Below are positions 6,701 to 12,859 of a stretch of DNA of 14,302 nt, piece by piece (position 1 is the stretch's first letter; every line of letters starts with the position of its first letter). Made by a program: the position numbers and the translations under genes. Source of the stretch: RGDT01 sp964630925. Its GTDB lineage: Bacteria > Planctomycetota > Planctomycetia > Gemmatales > Gemmataceae. The stretch spans positions 1 through 14,302 of the forward strand of contig CAZVZK010000214.1 in NCBI GenBank assembly GCA_964630925.1. The letters run 5' to 3'. Under the pieces are notes generated by a model. That model saw only the letters and a program-made list of their open reading frames with translations. It was not told where the DNA came from and did not search any database.

Positions 6701-7101
6701 ATGATCAGGGGCACCTTCACCGCCGGGGAGCTGGACTTCCCATCCGTGGCGACAAGGAAGAATTGGTTGGCGGCGTTCTGCCAGAGGTTGGCCGAGACGG
6801 CGAAGGAGGTGCCCTTCTTGGCGACTGATGCCGAGCCCTCGAATGCGTCCCGCCCGAGGTCATAGACGCCGTTGTTGTTGCTGTCGCGGTAGACGGCGAC
6901 CTCCGCCCCGTTCTTGGCGGCCTCCGCCAGGTCTCCGCGGATGACGTACGAGCCCTGATCGACCCGGACGGCCGCCGTAGGGTCAAGCAACGTCGGCGCC
7001 GCCAGCCCGCCGGCCGGCGTCACCCGGTCCTCGAGCCACTCCAGCCTCGGGACGGCGAACCTGCGCGCGCGGCCCTTCGAACGCTCGTTCAAGCGAATCA
7101 T
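3733..7101 (-). CDS. Large surface protein: LEDR-type N-terminus, Ig-like domains, eight LLGNLL modules
   Basis: The start at ATG 7101 is chosen for its very strong ribosome site (GAGGGGAGG, 7 bases upstream) and the motif that follows; the frame is open upstream to 7326 but that part is not protein-like. The product has 1122 residues. Residues 1-30 (ending PRLEWLEDRVTPA) match the N-terminal LExLEDR motif of planctomycete exported giant proteins. Residues 35-135 look like a beta-sandwich with YRDSNNNGVYDLGRD, a possible calcium-binding loop. Residues 138-255 and 256-360 are two Ig-like domains sharing NFSEAVTGVDxxDF. From about 367 to the end come eight modules with the pattern LDLLGLxVxTSPIxVxxxAxxGxGxLLGNLL, as two blocks of four (A-D near 370, 461, 552, 658; A'-D' near 759, 852, 943, 1049). 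B, C and D recur at exactly 391 residues. There is no enzymatic motif; a structural or adhesive cell-surface role is inferred. The tail ends abruptly in SLLLLLTQLALL, which could be membrane-seeking. Confidence 0.88.
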   Translation of the reverse strand: MIRLNERSKGRARRFAVPRLEWLEDRVTPAGGLAAPTLLDPTAAVRVDQGSYVIRGDLAEAAKNGAEVAVYRDSNNNGVYDLGRDAFEGSASVAKKGTSFAVSANLWQNAANQFFLVATDGKSSSPAVKVPLIIEDSSAPVVTGITRLGTQVTNAGAVQFQVNFSEAVTGVDAADFQVTRTGSATSGAVSVSGSGASYTVTVDGVGGEGTLGLNLRDNDTIKDILTDAAQAHALGGAGAGNGGFTSGEAYTIDRVAPAVESITRVGAVTTTGGTVNFEVTFSEAVTGVDVGDFALNTSGVTGASITGVTGSGANYTVAVNTGAGAGSVRLDLAGDVSIGDAAGNLVDGVFSSGENFLVTSADTDSLATVILPALDLNLLGLRVQTSEIIISVSADAGDGKLLGNLLTTASNLIDLQEAADALNEVLSTTVGLLNSSDLGINLGGGSFDARPEATTDVLTLHVAPVRLDLLGALVNTSPIDVSITAQSGQGLILGNIVYDLAGLFDDLPGQELNIDVLNQKLDELLGLVNTALGVIPAADVPVVLPEEGQILSLTVPALDLNLLGLKVETSPITVNADAREGDGKLLGNVLTSLLGTLDATPEKVAQLNNTLNGVLARVVGVLNAADLTVASTLVDALPPALQTLLDPVLVAPAGSSAPILDLVIASQDGTSPPVDVDLLGLVVTTSNIDAHISAETGDGQILGNLLYNVANLANPNGSGGLLALLNALGSGDLDSTAGGEGGGLSGTTPAPQQLLQIELGPLDIDLLGLEVASEPIIVTIAAEGGDAKLLGNLLGAVSTLVNFEGVEAALNNALGTVVSLVNSVDLVLPPDAVGGGVFDTGTAPSTEVLDVFVAPVRLDLLGLVVTTSPIHLTITAHSGEGLVLGNVVTELAHLFDDPPATLTVDDVNNRLEELLADLNAQIPNIPAAESPPVTLEPGQFLELTVPAIDLGLLGLLLKTSPITVDASAQTGAGNLLGNLLDSVLNTIDATPGNLTALSENLNGLLAKVVGVLNAADLTLSQEVIGALPTAVQTLLNPVLIAAEPGAEAQILDLVIASPDGTTPPVRADLLGLVVTTSDIDAELWARTGDGQILGNLLYNVAHLLDQGNAVSLLLLLTQLALL
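3745..5994 (-). repeat. Tandem duplication of a four-module block inside the surface protein gene
   Basis: Copy 1 covers about 4897-5994 (residues 370-735) and copy 2 about 3745-4830 (residues 758-1119). Module pairs B/B', C/C' and D/D' are each 391 residues (1173 bases) apart, while A/A' are 388 apart. Paired modules are closer to each other than to their neighbours: B and B' share VAPVRLDLLG; C and C' share VxGVLNAADLT; D and D' share ILDLVIAS. Duplication of a whole four-module unit, not of single modules, explains this pattern. Confidence 0.72.
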
Positions 7102-7108
7102 GAGAATT

Positions 7109-7117
7109 CCTCCCCTC
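7109..7117 (-). promoter_or_regulatory. Ribosome binding site fixing the surface-protein start
   Basis: The minus strand reads GAGGGGAGG, 7 bases before ATG 7101. It is one of the best Shine-Dalgarno matches in the window and decides against the upstream start at 7326. Confidence 0.8.
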
Positions 7118-7298
7118 GACAGGTCGTCTCGCCCATCCCCACGCGCGCCTACCCCGATCCGATGCGGGCAGTGAATTGCTCGCCAACGGACGAACGGACT
7201 GCGGCTGACGGGCTCGGGGCCGCCCCTCTGCCATGAATCACCCACGCCGTGCGTGGCCGGCCTCGCGGCCCAGACGCACAAGCCGTGCCAGATGTCGC

Positions 7299-7327
7299 TT
7301 GTGGGTCCCGCCATCGCGCGGTACATT
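7299..7327 (+). promoter_or_regulatory. Possible promoter of the ankyrin lipoprotein gene
   Basis: TTGTGG (7299-7304) and TACATT (7322-7327) are separated by 17 bases and lie 45 bases before ATG 7372, in the gap between two divergent genes. The -10 box matches TATAAT at four of six positions and the -35 box matches TTGACA at three. Housekeeping promoter consensus in planctomycetes is poorly defined, so this is only a candidate. Confidence 0.3.
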
Positions 7328-7360
7328 TCTGTTCATGTCAAGTCGATCCCCGTTCCCATC

Positions 7361-7364
7361 GGAG
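7361..7364 (+). promoter_or_regulatory. Ribosome binding site fixing the ankyrin gene start
   Basis: GGAG lies 7 bases before ATG 7372. Together with the lipoprotein signal that begins at this ATG, it excludes the longer reading from 7249. Confidence 0.65.
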
Positions 7365-7371
7365 CCCACCC

Positions 7372-10300
7372 ATGACCCGCCCCCTCGCGCTGTTGGCCCT
7401 CCTGTCGCTCGTCGCCGGCTGCGGCGAGAAAACGCCAGTCCCACGCGGTCCACGCGACGGCCTCGCCTTCGCCCTCGACAAGCCGAAGGACGAGGACAAG
7501 GAGAGGGACAGGGCGCCCACCAAGACCGAGCCCCCGAAGGTTGATGGCAAGCCGAAGGCCGATGGCAAGCCGAAGGCAGAAGGCAAATCGAAGGCCCCGC
7601 CCGTGACGACCCCCGAGAACGACAAGACGCCACACAAGCCCGCCGCGCCCACGGCAGCCGCCCTCCTCGCCGCCGCCGGCAAGGGGGACGTGGCGGCGAT
7701 CAAGGACCTGCTCGCCAGGGGGGCGGATGTCAACGCCAAGGACGCTGCAACACACCGCACGGCACTCCACACCGCCGCCGCCTCCGGCCAGACCCCGGCG
7801 GTCAAGCTGCTGCTCGAAGCCGGGGCAATGGTCAACGCCAAGGACAACGGTGGGTTGATTCCCCTCCACCTGGCCGCGCAGGGCGGGCATGTCGATGTGG
7901 CCGCCGCCCTGATCGAAAAGAGCGGGTCCGTCAACGCGGCGGACTCGTCCGGCAACACGCCGCTGCACTCGGCTGCCCAGAACAAGTACCTGGACGTCGT
8001 CAGCCTGCTGCTCGAAAAGAAGGCCGGGCCCAACGCCCAGAACAGCCTGCGGAAAACCCCCCTCATGCTGGCCGCCCTGGCGAATCACATCGACATCGCC
8101 AGGGCCCTCCTGGCGCGCGGCGCCTCGCCCGACCTCAAGGACGGCTCCGGCCGCACGGCCGCCTCGCTCGTCCCCAACCCGACGGTCAACACGGCCCTGG
8201 TCAAGGTGCTGACCGAGGGGCCGAGCTCGTCCAGCTTCGAGGAGAACCTCGCGAAGGCCGCCGCCGCCGGGGACATCGACAGGGTGAGAGCCGTCCTGAG
8301 CGGCAGGTTCCCGGCCCTCGTCAAGCCCCTGGGGCTCGACCAGAAGATCCTGTCCGTCGATGACGAGACGATGATCGCCGCGGTGACCGGCGGGCACATC
8401 GAGAGGGTCAAGGAGCTGTTGAAGAAGGGCGCGAACGTCAACGCCCTGAGCGGGACAAGGACCGCCCTCATGCGGGCCGCCGGCTCCGGGCACGAGGCGA
8501 TGGTCAAGGTCCTCCTCGACGGTGGGGCCAACCACAGCCTCCTTGATGGTGAGGAATCCGCTCTCTCCCTGGCCGCGCAGGCGGGCCACCTGGACTGCGT
8601 CAAGGAGCTGCTGCAGAAGGGGGTGGATGTGAACCGGGGGAGCGGCCGGGCCCTGACGGCCGCCGTGGGGGGGCACCGCTGGGAGATCGCCTCCTTGCTG
8701 CTCACCCACAAGGCCACGCCGAAGCTCACCCACCTCTCCGGCGTGCTGGCCGCCGGGCAGGGCGATCTGGCGGAGGTGATGCACAAGGCGGGGCTGAAGG
8801 CCAGTGCGAGCGACCTGATCGCGGCCGTCCGCTCGGGCTCGCTGCCCGCCGTCCAGGCCGCCCTCAAGTGCGGCGCGAACGTCAATGCCGAGGGCGGCGA
8901 GTCGGCCTTGAGCGTGGCGGCGGGCGCCGGGAAGTCAGCGATCCTGGCAGCCCTCCTGGCCGCCAAACCGGACCTCACGAAGCCGCGGAACGGGCTGGCG
9001 CTCATCCGCGCCGCCGAGAACGGCCACGCCGCCGAGATCAAGACCCTGATCGACGCCGGGATGTCGCCCTGGTGGGAGCTGACGGAAACCAAGCGTACCC
9101 CCATCATGCTGGCGGCGATGAACGGCAGGCTAGAGGCCGTCAAGGCGCTGATCGAGGCCGGCGCCAGCCGCGAGCGTGCCGACTCGAACGGCAGGACGGC
9201 CAGGGACCTGGCCCTCCAGGCCGGGCACACGAAGATCGCCGAGCTGGTGATGTCTGAAACGGACCGGCTGTACCAGGCGGCCGAGTCGGGCGACGCGAAC
9301 CTCGCCAAGGCGGCGCTCGCCAGGGGGGCCAGGCCGAATGCGAAAAACAGGGACGGCAAGCTGCCCCTGCACACCGCCATCGAGAAGGGGCACACGGTCA
9401 TCTTCAAACTGCTCATGGCCGCGAACGCCGACCCCGCCCTGACGGACGGCTCCGGCCGGAGTGCCCTGCTCCTGGCCGTGAAGGAGAAGAAGCCCGAGAT
9501 CGTCAAGGAGCTCCTCGGCCGCAAGGTGGCGGCAGAGCACGGCGTGGCCGGCATGCCGTCGCCCCTGTACGAGGCGGTGGACCAGGGCAATGAGGATCTG
9601 GTCAAGGGGCTGCTCGCCGCGGGGGCCAGGCCCGACGCCCCGCCGGCCTCTTCCTACCGCCCCCTCCTCCGCGCCGCACAACAGGGCCGGCTCGCCCTCG
9701 TCCAGCTCCTCCTGAAGGCGGGGGCGAGCCCCGAATCGGGCGTCACCGATGACAGCAACAGGCCGCTCTCCACTGCCGTTGACGCAGGCCACGTTGCCGT
9801 GACCCAGGCGCTGCTCGACGCCGGCGCGAACGTCCACATCCACCAGAGCAACCCGCTGCTGTACCGCGCCCAGAGTTGCGGTAAGCCCGACCTGGTGCGC
9901 CTGTTGCTGCACAAGGGCGCCAACCCCAACCTCCGCTACAGCGACAAGCTGATCTCGCAGCACGCCGCCGACAACGGACGTAAGGAGATCGCCGACCTCC
10001 TCCAAGGCTGGGAGGGCCTGACGCTCTTCGAGGCGGCGGCGACCGACGACTTGGCCCGGATCAAGGCGCTCCTCGACAAGAAGCTGGACATCAACGCCCC
10101 GGATGCCTCGGGCGATGCCGCCCTGGTGCATGCGATCCGGACGGGGAAGCTGAAGGCGTTCAGCGCGCTGCTCGAGAGCGGGGCCAAGGCGAACAGCGCG
10201 GCGCTGCGGGTCGCCCTGGAGAACGACAGGGCCGAGATGGTGAAGACGCTGCTCGAGAAGAAGCCCGACGTGAAGGCCCACACGTCCGGCGAGGACCCGG

Positions 10301-10575
10301 TCCTGGCGATCGCGGCCCGCAAGGGGAACAAGGAGGCAGTGTCAAAACTCATCGAGCTGGGCGTGGACCCCTCCGCCCGCGGCCCCGGTGGGATGACGGC
10401 GCTGATGGCGGCGGCCGAGAAGGGGCACGCCGAGGTGGTCAAGCTGCTTCTGGAGAAGAAGGCCGACCCTGCGGCCAAGGACGACAACGGCAAGATGGCG
10501 GCCGACCACGCCTCGACGGTGGAGATCGTCTCCTTGCTCAAGAAGGCGATGGAGCCCAAGCCCGCCGAGAAGTAG
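7372..10575 (+). CDS. Ankyrin-repeat lipoprotein with about 28-30 repeats
   Basis: The chosen ATG gives 1067 residues and a short lipoprotein signal peptide with lipobox LVAGC (Cys17, followed by Gly18), preceded by GGAG. Residues 18-93 are a charged Lys/Pro/Asp linker including three 6-residue repeats (DGKPKA, DGKPKA, EGKSKA). From about 94 to 1050 the protein is an almost unbroken ankyrin solenoid of about 28-30 repeats with typical TPLHxAAxxGHxxxVxxLLxxGAxxNAxD signatures; several, such as those near residues 275-330 and 435-475, are degenerate. It ends KPAEK, with no further domain. The protein should be lipid-anchored with the linker spanning the envelope and the solenoid binding partner proteins. 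The ligand is unknown and no catalytic domain is present. Its start diverges from the large surface gene (270-base gap), and the ADP-ribosylglycohydrolase gene follows after 36 bases on the same strand. Such long ankyrin proteins are known in planctomycetes and host-associated bacteria; transfer is not indicated, since base composition matches the neighbours. Confidence 0.92.
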   Translation: MTRPLALLALLSLVAGCGEKTPVPRGPRDGLAFALDKPKDEDKERDRAPTKTEPPKVDGKPKADGKPKAEGKSKAPPVTTPENDKTPHKPAAPTAAALLAAAGKGDVAAIKDLLARGADVNAKDAATHRTALHTAAASGQTPAVKLLLEAGAMVNAKDNGGLIPLHLAAQGGHVDVAAALIEKSGSVNAADSSGNTPLHSAAQNKYLDVVSLLLEKKAGPNAQNSLRKTPLMLAALANHIDIARALLARGASPDLKDGSGRTAASLVPNPTVNTALVKVLTEGPSSSSFEENLAKAAAAGDIDRVRAVLSGRFPALVKPLGLDQKILSVDDETMIAAVTGGHIERVKELLKKGANVNALSGTRTALMRAAGSGHEAMVKVLLDGGANHSLLDGEESALSLAAQAGHLDCVKELLQKGVDVNRGSGRALTAAVGGHRWEIASLLLTHKATPKLTHLSGVLAAGQGDLAEVMHKAGLKASASDLIAAVRSGSLPAVQAALKCGANVNAEGGESALSVAAGAGKSAILAALLAAKPDLTKPRNGLALIRAAENGHAAEIKTLIDAGMSPWWELTETKRTPIMLAAMNGRLEAVKALIEAGASRERADSNGRTARDLALQAGHTKIAELVMSETDRLYQAAESGDANLAKAALARGARPNAKNRDGKLPLHTAIEKGHTVIFKLLMAANADPALTDGSGRSALLLAVKEKKPEIVKELLGRKVAAEHGVAGMPSPLYEAVDQGNEDLVKGLLAAGARPDAPPASSYRPLLRAAQQGRLALVQLLLKAGASPESGVTDDSNRPLSTAVDAGHVAVTQALLDAGANVHIHQSNPLLYRAQSCGKPDLVRLLLHKGANPNLRYSDKLISQHAADNGRKEIADLLQGWEGLTLFEAAATDDLARIKALLDKKLDINAPDASGDAALVHAIRTGKLKAFSALLESGAKANSAALRVALENDRAEMVKTLLEKKPDVKAHTSGEDPVLAIAARKGNKEAVSKLIELGVDPSARGPGGMTALMAAAEKGHAEVVKLLLEKKADPAAKDDNGKMAADHASTVEIVSLLKKAMEPKPAEK
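7543..7596 (+). repeat. Three 18-base direct repeats encoding the Lys/Pro linker
   Basis: Units at 7543-7560, 7561-7578 and 7579-7596 encode DGKPKA, DGKPKA and EGKSKA. The first two differ at one base (the last), the third at more. Such in-frame repeats can change number by slippage and so vary the linker length between the lipid anchor and the ankyrin domain. Confidence 0.7.
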
Positions 10576-10611
10576 TGGCCCTACCCGTCCTGTGATCAGG
10601 GGCATGAGCCC

Positions 10612-11658
10612 ATGCAGCCCGACGCCGTCGCCGGCTCCATCCTCGGCTGTGCCGTCGGCGACGCCCTCGGCCTGCCCTACGAGAACCTCTCGCGCCGGCG
10701 GGGCGTCCGCCTCCTCGGCGAGCCGTCACACCACCGCCTCCTCTTCGGCCGCGGCATGGTGTCCGACGACACCGAACACACGTGCCTGGTGGCCGAGGCC
10801 CTCAGCGCCGCCGCGCGCGACCCCGAGGCGTTCGCCCGCGATCTCGCCGGGCGGCTGCGCTGGTGGCTCCTCGGCCTGCCCGCCGGGGTCGGCTTCGCCA
10901 CCCTGCGCGCCTGCATCAACCTGTGGCTCGGCTTCGGCCCGGCACGCAGCGGCGTCTTCTCCGCCGGCAACGGCCCCGCCATGCGTGCCGCCGTCCTCGG
11001 CGCCGCCATCGACGACCTCACTCTCCTCCGCCGCTACGTCGAGGTGAACACACGCATCACCCACACCGACCCGAAGGCCATGCACGGCGCATTCGCCGTC
11101 GCCCTCGCCGCGTGGTGCGCCCGCCGTGGCCTTCAGGACCGGTACTTCCCCGAATGGCGAGCCGCGGCCTGCATCGCCCCCGCCGACGAATTCACCGCCC
11201 TGATGAGCCGTGTCGAGGCCAGCATCGCCGCGAAGGGGTCAACCGCGGCCTTCGCCGACGCCAACGGCTGCGCGAAGGCCGTCTCCGGCTACATCTACCA
11301 CACCGTCCCCGTCTGCCTGCACGCCTGGCTGTCGCACCCGCTGGACTATCGCTCTGCCGTTGACGCCGTGATCCGCCTCGGCGGCGACACCGACACGACG
11401 GCTGCCATCGTCGGCGGCATCGTCGGCGCCGGCGTCGGCCGCGCCGGCATCCCGCCGGAGTGGGTCGCCGGGCTGTGGGAGTGGCCACGCGGCGTCGCGT
11501 GGATGGAACGTCTAGCCGAGGCATGCGTCAGGGCGACATCCTCCGGCGAGCCGACGCGCCCGCCGTGGGCGGTGCCCCTCGTGGGCCTGGCGCGGAACGC
11601 CGTCTTCCTGACGACGGTGGTCTTCCACGTCGTGCGGCGTCTGCTGCCGCCGTACTGA
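10612..11658 (+). CDS. ADP-ribosylglycohydrolase-family protein with hydrophobic C-terminal tail
   Basis: The 348-residue product carries the family signatures in order: GCAVGDALGLPYE (12-24), SDDTEHT (51-57), GNGPAMRAA (119-127), HTDP (151-154) and RLGGDTDTTAAIVGGIVGA (256-273). Asp52, Asp53, Asp259, Asp261 and Thr262 are the expected ligands of the two-magnesium site, so the enzyme looks intact. Members of this all-helical family remove ADP-ribose from arginine or serine side chains, from DNA bases or from related compounds, including dinitrogenase reductase (DraG). The substrate cannot be read from sequence. There is no signal peptide. Residues about 320-341 (VPLVGLARNAVFLTTVVFHVV) form a hydrophobic stretch followed by RRLLPPY, unlike most family members, which could be a C-terminal membrane anchor. 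ATG 10612 follows AGGGG by 11 bases, a weak ribosome site; the gene lies 36 bases after the ankyrin gene and 45 before the WD40 gene. No ADP-ribosyltransferase gene is visible in the window. Confidence 0.9.
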   Translation: MQPDAVAGSILGCAVGDALGLPYENLSRRRGVRLLGEPSHHRLLFGRGMVSDDTEHTCLVAEALSAAARDPEAFARDLAGRLRWWLLGLPAGVGFATLRACINLWLGFGPARSGVFSAGNGPAMRAAVLGAAIDDLTLLRRYVEVNTRITHTDPKAMHGAFAVALAAWCARRGLQDRYFPEWRAAACIAPADEFTALMSRVEASIAAKGSTAAFADANGCAKAVSGYIYHTVPVCLHAWLSHPLDYRSAVDAVIRLGGDTDTTAAIVGGIVGAGVGRAGIPPEWVAGLWEWPRGVAWMERLAEACVRATSSGEPTRPPWAVPLVGLARNAVFLTTVVFHVVRRLLPPY

Positions 11659-11669
11659 GGACGGGGTCG

Positions 11670-11675
11670 TACAAT
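11670..11675 (+). promoter_or_regulatory. Possible -10 box before the WD40 gene
   Basis: TACAAT matches TATAAT at five of six positions and sits 28 bases before ATG 11704, in the 45-base gap after the ADP-ribosylglycohydrolase gene. It is preceded by G (GTACAAT), but no recognisable -35 box lies at the right distance, so the call is weak. Confidence 0.28.
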
Positions 11676-11703
11676 CCCCCCATCGCTCGGGTGGAGGCGC
11701 CCC

Positions 11704-12837
11704 ATGACTGGCCTGCCGTGCTGGGTGCTGCTGGCGTGTGCGCTATTGGCTCCCGGGGCCGCCCCGCCCTCGGAGCCGGGCGAGGTGAGCCGGCTGATCG
11801 GGGCACTCGGCGAGGAATCCACCCGCGCCGCGGCGGCCGCCGAGCTGCGGGCCCTGGGCATCGACGTGGTGCCGGCCCTGCGCAGGGCGAGCCGGTCGCG
11901 TGCCGACGCCGACGTGCGCCTCCGCTGCGCCGTCATCGCCTCCCACATCGAGCGCGCCATCTACCGCGAGGTCCGCCGCTTCGAGAAGCACACCTCCACC
12001 GTGTGGGCCGTCGCCGTCTCGCGCGACGGCACGCGGGCCGCCTCGGCGAGCGAGGACGCCTCCGTCGTCCTCTGGGACGTGGCCAGCGGCAAGGAGATCC
12101 GCACGTTCCGGGCCGACGCCCAGGCCCACGCCGTGGCTATCACCCCGGACGGGCGGCACGTGTTCGGGGCCGGCTCCTCGCTCCAGATGTGGGACGCCGA
12201 CACGGGCAAGGCCGTCCGCCGCTTCGACGGCCACTCCGGCGGCATCTCGCGCCTCGTGGCGGCCGCCGACGGCAAGCACCTGCTCTCGGGCGGATGGGAC
12301 GGCACGGCCCGCCTGTGGGACATCGCCTCCGGCAAGGCGCTGCAAGTGTTCAGGGGCCACACCGCGGTCCTCGGCGGCGTGTCCCTGCTGCCCGGCGGCG
12401 AGCAGGTGCTGACCTGCGCCCATGACGGCACGCTGCGGCTGTGGGGCGTCAAGGACGGCAAGGAGCTGCGCCGCCTCACCGGCCACGTCGGGCCGATCGA
12501 CCACCTGTCCGTTGCGCGCGGCGGTAAGTTGGCGGTTTCGGCCGGGTGGGACGGCACCCTCCGGCTGTGGGACATCGGGTCCGGCAAGGAGGTGCATTAC
12601 TTCAAGGGCCACGCGGGGCGGGCGGTCGGGGTGGCCTTCGCCCCCGACGGGCGGACCTTCCTGTCCGGCAGCCACGACGGCACGCTGCGCCTGTGGGACG
12701 TCGAGAGGCGAGAGGCGGTCAGGCAATTCGAGGGCCACATGGCCGGCGTCTGGAAGGTGGCGTTCCTGGCCGACGGCCGGCACGCGCTGTCGGCCGGCGC
12801 GGACAGGACGGTCCGCCTGTGGCGGGTGCGCCGCTGA
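11704..12837 (+). CDS. Secreted WD40-repeat protein with HEAT-like N-terminal helices
   Basis: ATG 11704 follows GGAGG (11693-11697) by 6 bases. The 377-residue product starts with a hydrophobic segment (WVLLACALLAPGAA, 7-20) that probably acts as a signal peptide, although no basic residue precedes it. Residues 25-90 are helical and follow the pattern of a short HEAT-like stretch (LIGALGEESTRAAAAAELRALG, then VPALRRA). Seven WD40 repeats follow at about 95-126, 137-165, 177-207, 219-248, 261-290, 303-332 and 345-374, each with a GH near the start and LWD or an equivalent at the end, except the second (lacks GH, ends QMWDA). That makes one complete seven-bladed propeller with nothing after it. 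This arrangement is common in Gemmata-type planctomycetes. It is a protein-interaction scaffold of unknown partner, probably periplasmic or membrane-tethered. It is convergent with the kinase gene, their stops being 22 bases apart. Confidence 0.92.
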   Translation: MTGLPCWVLLACALLAPGAAPPSEPGEVSRLIGALGEESTRAAAAAELRALGIDVVPALRRASRSRADADVRLRCAVIASHIERAIYREVRRFEKHTSTVWAVAVSRDGTRAASASEDASVVLWDVASGKEIRTFRADAQAHAVAITPDGRHVFGAGSSLQMWDADTGKAVRRFDGHSGGISRLVAAADGKHLLSGGWDGTARLWDIASGKALQVFRGHTAVLGGVSLLPGGEQVLTCAHDGTLRLWGVKDGKELRRLTGHVGPIDHLSVARGGKLAVSAGWDGTLRLWDIGSGKEVHYFKGHAGRAVGVAFAPDGRTFLSGSHDGTLRLWDVERREAVRQFEGHMAGVWKVAFLADGRHALSAGADRTVRLWRVRR

Positions 12838-12859
12838 GCGCGGTGGTGCTCTCTTCACC

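Larger units (their letters stand above)
7102..7371. other. Divergent intergenic region between surface protein and ankyrin genes
   Basis: This 270-base gap between two divergent starts carries the ribosome sites of both genes and the weak promoter candidate at 7299-7327. On the minus strand TTGACA occurs at 7340-7335, but 17 bases downstream only CGCGAT is found, a poor -10. No open reading frame with coding character, RNA gene or strong hairpin was seen. Confidence 0.6.
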
